A stretch of 64,000 nucleotides of DNA from Nocardia asteroides (GTDB taxonomy: Bacteria > Actinomycetota > Actinomycetes > Mycobacteriales > Mycobacteriaceae). Under the pieces are notes generated by a model. It did no database searches. It was not told where the DNA came from and was given only the letters and a program-made list of their open reading frames with translations. The stretch lies in contig CP082844.1 in assembly GCA_019930625.1 (NCBI GenBank), positions 6,944,001 through 7,008,000 on the forward strand, written 5' to 3'. How positions within the stretch are numbered: position 1 is the first letter of the stretch; each line of letters begins with the position of its first letter. A program made the translations under genes and the position numbers. Below are positions 26,287 to 35,133 of this stretch, in pieces.

Positions 26287-26318
26287 CATGCCGGGCCCGT
26301 GCGGTCGGACCCGGCATG
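26287..26318 (-). terminator. Hairpin behind polA
   Basis: Perfect 9-bp arms CATGCCGGG (26287-26295) and CCCGGCATG (26310-26318), 24 nt beyond the polA stop. No T-run. Confidence 0.55.
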
Positions 26319-26341
26319 TCCGGTGCGGTGCGCGGAGCCGG

Positions 26342-29086
26342 TCAGTGCGCGGCGGAGTCCCAGCTGTGGCCGACGCCGACCGAGACCTCCAGCGGCACCG
26401 AGAGGGCGATGGCGGAGGACATCTGTTCGCGTGCCAGCGCCTCGAGCACCTCCCGCTCGCCGTCGGCTACCTCGAACAACAGTTCGTCGTGGATCTGCAA
26501 CAGCATCCGCGAGCGCAAACCGGCCTCGTTCATGGCCCGGTGCACGTTGATCATCGCCACCTTGATGATGTCGGCCGCGGTGCCCTGGATCGGGGCGTTG
26601 AGCGCCATCCGTTCCGCCGATTCCCGGCGCTGCCGGTTGCTGGAGTCCAGGTCGGGCAGGTAGCGGCGGCGGCCGAACAGCGTCTCGGTGTAGCCGACCT
26701 TGCGCGCCTGCTCCACCACCTCGTACAGGTAGTCGCGGATGCGGCCGAAGCGGGCGAAGTAGACCTCCATCTGCTCCTTCGCCTCGGTGGTGCTGATCTT
26801 CAACTGCGCGGACAGACCGTAGGAACTCAATCCGTAGGCCAAGCCGTAGGACATCGCCTTGATCCGGCGGCGCAGTTCCGGACCGACCTCGGAGATCGGG
26901 ATGTCGAACGCTTTCGACGCCACGAAAGTGTGCAGGTCCTCACCGGAGTTGAACGCCTCGATCAGCCCCTCGTCCCCGGACAGGTGCGCCATGATCCGCA
27001 TCTCGATCTGGCTGTAGTCCGCGGTCATCAGCGACTGGTAGCCGGAGCCGACCACGAATGTGTCGCGGATCTGCCTGCCGGTGTCGGTGCGGATGGGAAT
27101 GTTCTGCAGGTTCGGTTCGGTCGAGGACAGCCGACCGGTGGCCGCGATCGTCTGGTTGAACGTGGTGTGGATGCGACCGTCCTCGGCGACGCACTTGAGC
27201 AGGCCGTCGACGGTGACCTTCAGGCGGGTGGCGTCGCGATGCGCGAGCAGATGCTCCAGGAACGGGTGCTGGGTCTTCTCGTAGAGCGACTCCAGCGCGT
27301 CCGCGTCGGTGGTGTAGCCGGTCTTGGTGCGCTTGGTCTTCGGCATGTCCAGCTCGTCGAACAGCACCACCTGCAACTGCTTGGGCGAGCCCAGGTTGAT
27401 CTGCTTGCCGATCACCTCGTAGGCCGCCTCGGCCGCCTCTGCCACCCGGTCGGCGAACTGCCGCTGCAGCGTCGCGAGCTGGTCGGTGTCCACCGCGATG
27501 CCCGCCTCCTCCAAAGCGGACAGCACACCCAGCAGCGGCAGCTCCATGTCCGCCAGCAGCGGGATGGATTCGATCTTCGCCAGTTCCTCGTCGAGCGCGT
27601 CGGCCAGGTCGGCGACGGCACGCGCGCGCAACATCTGCGCCCGCGCCAACTCGGCGTCGACGGCGTCCTCCTCGTCGAGCAGTGACAGCTGCGCGGTCTC
27701 GCCGGCCTCGGCGCGCAGCTCTCGGTGCAGGTAGCGCAACGACAGGTCATCGAGGTTGAAGGTGCGCTGACCGGGGCGGACCAGATACGCCGCCAGCGCG
27801 GTGTCGCTGGTCAGCCCGCCGAGAGTCCAGCCGCGACCGCGCAGCGCGTGCAGGGCGGCCTTGGCCTCGTGCAGTGCCTTCGGCACGGCCGGGTCGGCGA
27901 GCCAAGCGCCCAGCGCGGCTTCGTCTTCCGGGGTGAGCACCGTGACGTCGATATAGCCGCTTTCGCCGTCACCCGCCGCGATGGCCAGCGCTCGGACGTC
28001 ACCACCGGCCGGAGAGCCCGTGCCGACGATCGATACACCATGGCGCGCACCGGCTTTCGCATGCTCGGCCAGCCAGCCCGCGACCGCGCCGATCTCCAGC
28101 GCGCCGCCGCTGATCTCGAATCCCGACTCCGCCTCCGGCTCCGGCGGCGCCAGCGTCTCGAACAGCCGGTCGCGCAGCACGCGGAACTCGAGATCGTCGA
28201 ACAACTGATGGATCTTCTCGCGATCCCACGGCCCCTGCGCCAGCTGATCGGGGGTGTAGGGCAGCGGCACGTCCCGCATCAGCTCGGTGAGCTGCCGGTT
28301 GAGCACCACGCTGCTCAGATTCGCCCGCAGCGCGTCGCCGACCTTGCCTTTCACCTGGTCGACCTTCTCCACCAGGACGTTGAGGTCACCGTACTCACGA
28401 ATCCACTTGGCGGCGGTCTTCTCCCCCACGCCGGGAATGCCGGGCAGGTTGTCGCTGGGGTCGCCGCGCAGCGCCGCGTAGTCGGGGTACTGGTTCGGCG
28501 TGAGGCCGTATTTGGCCATCACCTCTTCCGGAGTGAACCGGGTCAGGTCCGATACGCCTTTGCGCGGGTACAAGACGGTGACGTTCTCGTCCACCAGCTG
28601 GATGGCGTCCCGGTCACCGGTGACGATGAACACGCGGAAACCCGCGGCCGTCGCCTGCGTGGTGAGCGTGGCGATGATGTCGTCGGCCTCGAAGCCCTCG
28701 ATGGCCATCACCGGGATGCCCAACGCCCCGAGCACGTCCTTGGTGAGCTCGACCTGGCCGCGGAACTCGTCCGGCGTGGTGGTGCGATTGGCCTTGTACT
28801 CCGGGTACGCCTCGGCGCGGAAGGTCTGGCGCGAGACGTCGAACGCCGCGGCAACGTGTGTCGGCTTCTCGTCGCGCAGCAGGTTGATCAGCATCGCGGT
28901 GAAGCCGTAGACCGCGTTCGTGGTCTGCCCGGTGACCGTCTTGAAGTTTTCCGCCGGTAGCGCGAAGAACGCGCGATAGGCGATCGAATGCCCATCCAGC
29001 AACAGCAGCGTCGGCCGGTCCCCCGAACCGGGATCGATGGAGCCGGACGCGGGGGCAGGACGCGGAGCGGTCGTGGGTGAACTCAC
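26342..29086 (-). CDS. polA: DNA polymerase I
   Basis: A 914-residue family A polymerase for Okazaki fragment processing and repair. The N-terminal 5'-3' exonuclease (about 25-315) has L-L-L-D-G-H-S-I-A-Y-R and D-Y-A-A-L-R-G-D-P-S-D-N-L-P-G. The central 3'-5' exonuclease-like part lacks the usual carboxylate motifs, as in mycobacterial PolA, so proofreading is unlikely. The polymerase domain carries motif A D-Y-S-Q-I-E-M-R-I, motif B with K-A-M-S-Y-G-L-A-Y-G and motif C Q-I-H-D-E-L. The GTG at 29086 gives V-S-S-P-T-T and the family length. A hairpin follows the stop. Confidence 0.97.
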   Translation of the reverse strand: MSSPTTAPRPAPASGSIDPGSGDRPTLLLLDGHSIAYRAFFALPAENFKTVTGQTTNAVYGFTAMLINLLRDEKPTHVAAAFDVSRQTFRAEAYPEYKANRTTTPDEFRGQVELTKDVLGALGIPVMAIEGFEADDIIATLTTQATAAGFRVFIVTGDRDAIQLVDENVTVLYPRKGVSDLTRFTPEEVMAKYGLTPNQYPDYAALRGDPSDNLPGIPGVGEKTAAKWIREYGDLNVLVEKVDQVKGKVGDALRANLSSVVLNRQLTELMRDVPLPYTPDQLAQGPWDREKIHQLFDDLEFRVLRDRLFETLAPPEPEAESGFEISGGALEIGAVAGWLAEHAKAGARHGVSIVGTGSPAGGDVRALAIAAGDGESGYIDVTVLTPEDEAALGAWLADPAVPKALHEAKAALHALRGRGWTLGGLTSDTALAAYLVRPGQRTFNLDDLSLRYLHRELRAEAGETAQLSLLDEEDAVDAELARAQMLRARAVADLADALDEELAKIESIPLLADMELPLLGVLSALEEAGIAVDTDQLATLQRQFADRVAEAAEAAYEVIGKQINLGSPKQLQVVLFDELDMPKTKRTKTGYTTDADALESLYEKTQHPFLEHLLAHRDATRLKVTVDGLLKCVAEDGRIHTTFNQTIAATGRLSSTEPNLQNIPIRTDTGRQIRDTFVVGSGYQSLMTADYSQIEMRIMAHLSGDEGLIEAFNSGEDLHTFVASKAFDIPISEVGPELRRRIKAMSYGLAYGLSSYGLSAQLKISTTEAKEQMEVYFARFGRIRDYLYEVVEQARKVGYTETLFGRRRYLPDLDSSNRQRRESAERMALNAPIQGTAADIIKVAMINVHRAMNEAGLRSRMLLQIHDELLFEVADGEREVLEALAREQMSSAIALSVPLEVSVGVGHSWDSAAH

Positions 29087-29260
29087 GCCCCAGAGTCTAG
29101 GGACCGGCACCGACAAGGCCATACGCCGACACCCGGCTGACCGACGGTCGGCGGCGCGCCGATCCCACCTGCGGCCCGGTCGGTACGCGGACCGCTCATT
29201 CACCCCTCGCCGTGCGGGTTGAAATGCGATGATAGAGACAGACTTCCATAAGGAGCCGCC

Positions 29261-29425
29261 ATGAAATCGCCCGCCGAGATTCCCCCGGTTTCCGCTCCGG
29301 CATCCGCGCTCGACCTGGCCCTGGAGCGATTGCACGCTCCGCGAGCCGCGGACTGCGCGGCCTACGCCCACAGTTCGAACGGGCGCGCGGTCACCGCCGT
29401 CCGCGCCCCACGACAAGACCGGTAA
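29261..29425 (+). CDS. Probable RiPP precursor peptide for the adjacent radical SAM maturase
   Basis: A 54-residue ORF not previously named to my knowledge, with AAGGAG 6 nt before the ATG. The N-terminal two thirds look like a leader with an amphipathic segment A-L-D-L-A-L-E-R-L-H; the distal part C-A-A-Y-A-H-S-S-N-G-R holds a Cys, a Tyr, a His and Ser/Asn residues suited to side-chain crosslinking, and a basic tail follows. The maturase gene begins 13 nt after the stop, which implies cotranscription. FxsB systems normally have precursors ending F-x-S-x-x; this one does not, so it would be a divergent core. Assignment is by position, size and composition. Confidence 0.6.
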   Translation: MKSPAEIPPVSAPASALDLALERLHAPRAADCAAYAHSSNGRAVTAVRAPRQDR

Positions 29426-29438
29426 TCCGGATACAGAG

Positions 29439-30665
29439 ATGTCGGCGGATCTGCCGTGGCCGGGCTTCTCCTCGGCTCCGGCGCGGCCGACCGGCGGATT
29501 CCGTCCGTTACGCGAGTTCGTTCTCAAGGTTCAGTCCCGGTGCAATCTGGACTGCGACTACTGCTACGTCTATCACTTGGCGGATCAGTCGTGGCGCAAC
29601 CAACCGCGCGGTATGGCGCCGGAAATCGTCGCCGCTGTCGGCGACCGCATCGCCGAGCACGCCCGTACACACGATCTGGACAGTGTGACCGTCCGGCTGC
29701 ACGGTGGAGAACCTCTGCTCGCAGGCCCTGACTACCTTGTGCGGATCGTCGACGAGCTGCGCCACCGACTGGCGCCCACCCGTGTCGTCGCTTCGGTTCA
29801 GACCAACGGCGTGCGGCTGGACGCGGTGGCCGCCGACCGCCTGATCGCAGCCGATATCGGCATCGGGATCAGCCTGGACGGAGACCGGAAGGCCAACGAC
29901 CTCCACCGGCGTTTCCGTAACGGCAGGTCCAGCTACGACACCGTCGTGGCGGCGATCGAGCTCATGCGTGAGCCGGAGCGGAGCGCGTATTTCAGCGGCG
30001 TCCTCTGCACCATCCAACTCGAGGCCGATCCGCTCGACGTCTGGCGGGCTTTGCGGGATAGGAATCTGCCCGCGGTCGATTTCCTGCTCCCGCACGGCAC
30101 GTGGGAGAACCCGCCGCCCGGTCTGGTTCCCGGCGACGGTCGTACTCCGTACGCCGACTGGCTGATACCCATCTTCGATGAGTGGTTCGATGCGGCCGAA
30201 TGTCCCTGCGGGGTACGTATATTCGAGGATTTGGTGCATCTGGTGCTCGGTGGTACCGAAAGCTATGAATCGTTCGGGCTGGATCCGGTGGCGCTCGTGG
30301 TCATCGAGACCGATGGTTCATACGAACAGGTGGACAGCATGAAAGCCGTGCACGACGGCGCAGCGGCCACCGGCCTGCATGTCCTGCGGCACGCACTCGA
30401 CGACGTGCTGCGACTACCGTCCTTCGTAGCCAGACAGCAGGGAATCGACGCGCTGTCGCCCATCTGTCGCTCCTGCGCACACCACCGGATCTGCGGTGGC
30501 GGCCTCTACCCCCATCGGTATCGGCCGGAGAACGGGTTCGGCAATCCGTCCGTCTATTGCGCCGACCTGTTCGCCTTGATCACTCATATAGAGCAGCGGG
30601 TTGCCGACGGCTTGGCGCGGCGCGGGACCTCACTCGCCGCAATCCGCGCCACCCGCAGGAGGTAG
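29439..30665 (+). CDS. fxsB: FxsB-type radical SAM/SPASM peptide maturase
   Basis: A 408-residue radical SAM enzyme: the C-x3-C-x2-C cluster is C35-N-L-D-C39-D-Y-C42, followed by V-R-L-H-G-G-E-P-L-L (SAM binding) and V-Q-T-N-G. The C-terminal SPASM region has Cys343, Cys346, Cys352 and Cys374 in an arrangement (C-x2-C-x5-C-G-G-G, N-P-S-V-Y-C-A-D-L) characteristic of FxsB maturases, which install carbon-carbon cyclophane links in small precursor peptides. It follows the 54-residue precursor-like gene by 13 nt and ends 5 nt from a convergent NB-ARC/TPR gene of the type seen in FxsB loci. Confidence 0.88.
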   Translation: MSADLPWPGFSSAPARPTGGFRPLREFVLKVQSRCNLDCDYCYVYHLADQSWRNQPRGMAPEIVAAVGDRIAEHARTHDLDSVTVRLHGGEPLLAGPDYLVRIVDELRHRLAPTRVVASVQTNGVRLDAVAADRLIAADIGIGISLDGDRKANDLHRRFRNGRSSYDTVVAAIELMREPERSAYFSGVLCTIQLEADPLDVWRALRDRNLPAVDFLLPHGTWENPPPGLVPGDGRTPYADWLIPIFDEWFDAAECPCGVRIFEDLVHLVLGGTESYESFGLDPVALVVIETDGSYEQVDSMKAVHDGAAATGLHVLRHALDDVLRLPSFVARQQGIDALSPICRSCAHHRICGGGLYPHRYRPENGFGNPSVYCADLFALITHIEQRVADGLARRGTSLAAIRATRRR

Positions 30666-30670
30666 CAGCC

Positions 30671-33205
30671 CTAGCTCCCGTGCCCATCCTCCGAATCGAC
30701 CCCCAGTTCGCGCAGGCGCGCACGCACCTCGTCGGCACGGGGTGAACCCGATTCCACGTAAACGGCCAATGCTTGGAGCAGCGCGCTCTGCGCGCCCACC
30801 TGGTCGCCGAGCAACCGCCGGGTCTCCCCGAGGGCGTAAAGGGTTTCCGCCTCCCCGAAACGGTCGCCGCTCATCCTCCGCACCGCCAGCGCCTCTTCGT
30901 AAGTATCCGCTGCCTCCCCGTACCGGAGCATGGCCTGCAGGGTGGTACCCAGGTCGTGCAGTACGTTGCCCTCGGTGTGCGAGTCGATGCCATGACAAGC
31001 CGCGAGGGCATCCCGGTAGAGCCGTTCCGCCGCCGGGTAGTCACCGTGATCGAAGCGCGCACCGGCGAGGACATCTCGCAGCACAATGGCTTCGTTGCGC
31101 CGATCGCCGATCGCGCGCCAGATCGCGAGGGCCTGTTCGCCCAGCTCGCTGGCATAGTCGGGGCGGTCGAGCTCGCGCGCGGCCTCCCCGAGGTTTCCCA
31201 GCGCCATGCCCTCGCCGATCCGGTCGCCGATCTGCCGGTTGATCCGCAGCGACTGCTCGTACGCCGACCGCGCCTCTTCGAAACGGCCGACCTCGACCAA
31301 CGCGCCACCCAGACTGGTCAGGCACCACTGCTCGGCGAAGGCGTCTCCCGCCTCCCGCGCCGCGGTCACGGCGAGTTCACTGGTCGTCAGCCAATCGTCG
31401 TGGTGACGGCGGATCTTGTAGAAAGTCACCGCGGCCAGCGCCAGCCGCCATGCGACGTCCGGCATACCGTCCGTACCGGCGGCCCGTATCGCCGCGACCA
31501 GGTTGGCTCTCTCGCTGTCACACCACTTCAGAGCATTGTCGTAGTCGCCGAACTCGGTGGTCGGAGTGCCGGGGCCGGGCGGCTCGAGCGGCACATGCCG
31601 ACGCAGCGGCGCCAGCAATCGGTCGGCGGCGTCCACGGTATGCGCGTACCAGTCGAGTTCCCGAGCCAGCGCAGCGTGACGCGCTCCGTCGGGCTCGTCT
31701 TCCGCGGCTCGCTCTGCCGCGTACTCCCGCAACAGGTCCAGCAATCGGTAACGATTGCGGGACAGGCGCTCCAGCACACTGAATGCCACGAGGGAGTCCA
31801 GGATTCGGCGGGCTCGATCCGCCGGAACACCCAGCAGCGCCGCCGCGGCCGTGGTGCTGAATTCATCGCCCGGATGCAAACCGAGAAGCCGGAATGCACG
31901 GCGGAGATCATGGGGCAGATTCCGGTAAGACCAGGAGAACACCATCCGTACCTCCGATGTCGGGTCACCGTCCACACCGGCCAGTGCGTCCAGCCGGTTC
32001 CGTTCGTTCGACAGCTCGGCCGCGAGCTCACCCAAGGTCATGCCGGACACGGCGGCGTGCTCCGCAGCGAGCTTCAGCGTCAGCGGCAGATGCCCGCACA
32101 TCCGTGCGACCTTCGCCGCCGCGGCGCTGTCCTGCGAGCCGGTCGCGGTCCTCAGCAACGTCTCGGCGTGGGCCGGCATCAGTGGCCGTAACACCAGCCT
32201 GCTCGCATCGTCCCGTACCACCAGCCCGGACAACGGGCTTCGTGACGTGATCACGGTCGCGCAGCAAGGCGGCGGCAGCAGCGGCCGCACTTGTTCCGGA
32301 GTCAAGGCATTGTCGATGACCACCAGCACGCGCCGCCCATCGAGCAGCGCGCGGTAGCGCTGCGCCAGCCGTTCCACGTCCAGCTCCGGGTCCCCCTGCG
32401 CGGTGTCGTCGAGGGTCCGCACGAAACGATCCAGGGCCTCGTAGGCCGTCGATGCCGGCATCGCGCTGTACCCGTGCAGATCCAGATACAGTTGCCCGTC
32501 CGGGAACTCCGCGCACAGCGCGTGCGCCACCCGGACCGCCAGCGTCGACTTTCCGACACCGGGCGGACCGCTGATGATGCCGATCGAGCGCGCGCACGTT
32601 CCGTCACCGCGCAGTAGTGCGGTCAGCCAGGCGCTGTCCTCGGCGCGATCGGTGAAACCCGATGCAGCGGCCGGTAATTGACGTGGGCGAGGTCTCGAAG
32701 CCGGCGCCACGACAGGGCCGCGCATCGCGTCGTCGAGCATCAGCTGGGCGATGGCTTGCGTCAGCGCGGCGTCCAGCTCACCCGGGTCGGCGACGCGGGC
32801 GATCGTCAGCCCGGAATCGAGCAGCCGAGCGTGGAACGCGAGCTGGCGGGCGTCGGCCGGCCTGGGTGAATCGTCCGCGACCAAGAACACCAGTCTGCGT
32901 TTGCCCGCCGCTGTGGCGGTGTCGAACTCGAGTTCGGTGTAAGAGCGTGACGGGTCATCGGGCACCGGCGAGCCGTAGTTGCTCCCGATGATCCCGACGT
33001 ACAGATCGGCGAGACCGACCAGCTCCGCGCACACCTGGGCAGGTGGCCGGCCATCGGCGGCGAAGTACTTCATGTCCACCGGCGCATGCCGGAACCTTTT
33101 CACCGCTTCCTCGGCCGAGGTGATCCAGGAACGTCCACTCGGCTTGGACCGGAGATCACGAGTGTGACTCAAGAACACCCGCCACGGCCGTCCGACCGCT
33201 GTCAC
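30671..33205 (-). CDS. DUF4062 / NB-ARC / TPR protein (FxsT-like)
   Basis: An 844-residue STAND-type protein. Residues 1-160 match DUF4062 (W-R-V-F-L-S-H-T-R-D-L-R; Y-V-G-I-I-G-S-N-Y-G-S-P; S-Y-T-E-L-E-F). An NB-ARC NTPase follows with P-loop G-P-P-G-V-G-K-S-T and sensor T-S-R-S-P-L-S-G-L, then a winged helix and about six C-terminal tetratricopeptide repeats (E-A-R-S-A-Y-E-Q-S-L-R-I and similar). Such proteins act as nucleotide-gated sensors or scaffolds and recur beside FxsB-type maturases. It starts with GTG and converges tail to tail with the maturase gene. Its role in processing or in response to the peptide is not known. Confidence 0.88.
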   Translation of the reverse strand: MTAVGRPWRVFLSHTRDLRSKPSGRSWITSAEEAVKRFRHAPVDMKYFAADGRPPAQVCAELVGLADLYVGIIGSNYGSPVPDDPSRSYTELEFDTATAAGKRRLVFLVADDSPRPADARQLAFHARLLDSGLTIARVADPGELDAALTQAIAQLMLDDAMRGPVVAPASRPRPRQLPAAASGFTDRAEDSAWLTALLRGDGTCARSIGIISGPPGVGKSTLAVRVAHALCAEFPDGQLYLDLHGYSAMPASTAYEALDRFVRTLDDTAQGDPELDVERLAQRYRALLDGRRVLVVIDNALTPEQVRPLLPPPCCATVITSRSPLSGLVVRDDASRLVLRPLMPAHAETLLRTATGSQDSAAAAKVARMCGHLPLTLKLAAEHAAVSGMTLGELAAELSNERNRLDALAGVDGDPTSEVRMVFSWSYRNLPHDLRRAFRLLGLHPGDEFSTTAAAALLGVPADRARRILDSLVAFSVLERLSRNRYRLLDLLREYAAERAAEDEPDGARHAALARELDWYAHTVDAADRLLAPLRRHVPLEPPGPGTPTTEFGDYDNALKWCDSERANLVAAIRAAGTDGMPDVAWRLALAAVTFYKIRRHHDDWLTTSELAVTAAREAGDAFAEQWCLTSLGGALVEVGRFEEARSAYEQSLRINRQIGDRIGEGMALGNLGEAARELDRPDYASELGEQALAIWRAIGDRRNEAIVLRDVLAGARFDHGDYPAAERLYRDALAACHGIDSHTEGNVLHDLGTTLQAMLRYGEAADTYEEALAVRRMSGDRFGEAETLYALGETRRLLGDQVGAQSALLQALAVYVESGSPRADEVRARLRELGVDSEDGHGS

Positions 33206-33264
33206 CTGTCAACGGTAACCCGCGGGACGCGGTCATCGCCCGGAAAAAGCTTCAGCGGACCGAA

Positions 33265-33301
33265 GCGGCCTGTGCTCCCGGGCATCGGGAGCACAGGCCG
33301 C
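33265..33301 (-). terminator. Strong terminator of the branched-chain amino-acid transport operon
   Basis: A perfect 16-bp stem (33265-33280 with 33286-33301) and 5-nt loop, 14 nt beyond the stop of the fused ATPase gene, with CTTTTT about 15 nt further on the minus strand. Confidence 0.85.
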
Positions 33302-33315
33302 GCTGGTGAAGACGC

Positions 33316-35133
33316 CTATCCCACGCCCAGATACGCCGACTTCACCGCGGGGTCGGTGAGCAATTCCGCGCCGCGGCCGGACTTGGTGACCTCACCGGTC
33401 TCCATGATGTAAGCGCGGTCGCTGCGGGCCAGCGCCTGCTGGGCGTTCTGCTCCACCAGCAGCACCGTGGTGCCCTGCTGGTTGATCTCGCCGATGATCC
33501 GGAAGATCTGCTGGATCACCATGGGCGCCAAACCCATCGACGGCTCGTCGAGCAACAGCAGCCGCGGACGCGCCATCAGTGCGCGGGCGATGGCCAGCAT
33601 CTGCTGCTCACCGCCGGAGAGCGTGCCGCCGACCTGTTTGCGCCGCTCGAGCAATCGCGGGAAGAGCTCGAACACCCATTCCAGCGTCCGGTCGTACTCG
33701 CCCTTCCGCTTGAAACCTCGTCCGTAGCAGCCCATGTCGAGGTTCTCCTGCACCGTCATGCCGGGGAAGACACCCCGGCCCTCCGGAGCCTGGATCAACC
33801 CGTGCTTCACCCGCTCGTGCGCCTTCATCCGAGTGATGTCGCGGCCCTCGAACAGGATTCGGCCGCGGGTCAGCGGCAGCAGCCCGGACATCGCGCGCAT
33901 GGTGGTCGTCTTGCCCGCGCCGTTGGCGCCGAGCAGGGTGACCAGCTCGCCCTCGGCGACGGTCAGCGAGATCCCGTGCAGCGCTCGGATCCTGCCGTAG
34001 TTGACGACCATGCCCTCCACTTCGAGCAGCGGAGCACCCGCGGCAGGAGGCTTGTCCGGCGCCTCGGTCACCGGTGGAGTGACCGCCGTCTCGGCGCGCG
34101 GCGCCGCCGCCGGTTCCGGACCCGACGGCGCGCTTTCGCCGCTCTCGCTGCCCTCCGGCACGGCGGGGTCGAATTCGCTCACCTCGGTATCCGGCACGCC
34201 GAGGTAGGCCGCGATCACCGCCGGGTTGTCGCGGATGTCCGCGGGCAATCCGTCGGCGATCTTGCGGCCGAACTCCAGCACCACGATCCGGTCGGTCACG
34301 CCCATGACCAGCCGCATGTCGTGCTCGATCAGCAGCACCGTGAACCCGTCGTCGCGGATCTTGCGAATCAGGTCCATGAGCGCGGACTTCTCGCTCGGAT
34401 TGAATCCCGCCGCCGGCTCGTCCAGGCACAGCAGCTTCGGCTCCGTGGCCAGCGCGCGGGCGATCTCCAGGCGACGCTGGTCGCCGTAGGACAGGTTGCG
34501 TGCCTTCTCCACCGCGCGCGGAGCGATGCCGACGAACTCCAGCAGCGCCATGCCGCGCTCGATGGCGTCGCGTTCCTCGCGTCGATGCCGCGGCGTGCGG
34601 AACACCGCGCCGGGCACCGAGGTCTTGTGCCGTGCGTCGGTGCCCACCACGACGTTCTCCAGCGCCGTCATCTCGCCGAAGAGCCGCACGTTCTGGAACG
34701 TGCGCGCGATGCCGAGCCGGGTGATCGCGTTGCGTTTGGTCTTGGTCAGCGGCTTGCCGTCGAAGTACACCAGTCCGGAGGCGGGCTGGTAGATACCGGT
34801 GATCGCGTTGAAGCAGGTGGTCTTGCCCGCGCCGTTGGGGCCGATGGGACCGAGGATCTCGCCGCGGCGGATCTCGAAGCTCACCTGGTCCAGCGCGGTG
34901 AGACCGCCGAACTTCACCGTCAGGCCGTCGGTGCGCAGCAGCGGCTCACCCACCGCGGTCTCGATATCGCGGCGCGGCGCGACGACTTCCGCAACCGTCT
35001 CGGCGTCGGCGAGGTCCGGTATCACCTGGGTGACGTCGACCGTCCCCGCGGACTCGGCCTGCGGCTCGGCCGCGTAACCCGCGGCCATGTCCTCGTTGTC
35101 GAACAGCGCGTCACCCGCGCCCGGCCCGGTCAT
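33316..35133 (-). CDS. Fused LivG-LivF ATPase of a branched-chain amino-acid importer
   Basis: A 605-residue protein carrying both ATPases that are usually separate. After a 60-residue acidic N-terminus, residues about 65-315 are LivG-like (G-P-N-G-A-G-K-T-T, A-R-T-F-Q-N-V-R-L-F, L-S-Y-G-D-Q-R-R, L-C-L-D-E-P-A-A-G). An Ala/Pro/Glu-rich linker of about 55 residues follows, then LivF-like residues about 370-605 (G-A-N-G-A-G-K-T-T, Q-A-P-E-G-R-G-V-F, L-S-G-G-E-Q-Q, L-L-L-D-E-P-S-M-G). One Pro (G-P-I-G-P) replaces the usual Leu before the first P-loop. Its start overlaps livM by 4 nt; a strong terminator follows. Confidence 0.93.
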   Translation of the reverse strand: MTGPGAGDALFDNEDMAAGYAAEPQAESAGTVDVTQVIPDLADAETVAEVVAPRRDIETAVGEPLLRTDGLTVKFGGLTALDQVSFEIRRGEILGPIGPNGAGKTTCFNAITGIYQPASGLVYFDGKPLTKTKRNAITRLGIARTFQNVRLFGEMTALENVVVGTDARHKTSVPGAVFRTPRHRREERDAIERGMALLEFVGIAPRAVEKARNLSYGDQRRLEIARALATEPKLLCLDEPAAGFNPSEKSALMDLIRKIRDDGFTVLLIEHDMRLVMGVTDRIVVLEFGRKIADGLPADIRDNPAVIAAYLGVPDTEVSEFDPAVPEGSESGESAPSGPEPAAAPRAETAVTPPVTEAPDKPPAAGAPLLEVEGMVVNYGRIRALHGISLTVAEGELVTLLGANGAGKTTTMRAMSGLLPLTRGRILFEGRDITRMKAHERVKHGLIQAPEGRGVFPGMTVQENLDMGCYGRGFKRKGEYDRTLEWVFELFPRLLERRKQVGGTLSGGEQQMLAIARALMARPRLLLLDEPSMGLAPMVIQQIFRIIGEINQQGTTVLLVEQNAQQALARSDRAYIMETGEVTKSGRGAELLTDPAVKSAYLGVG

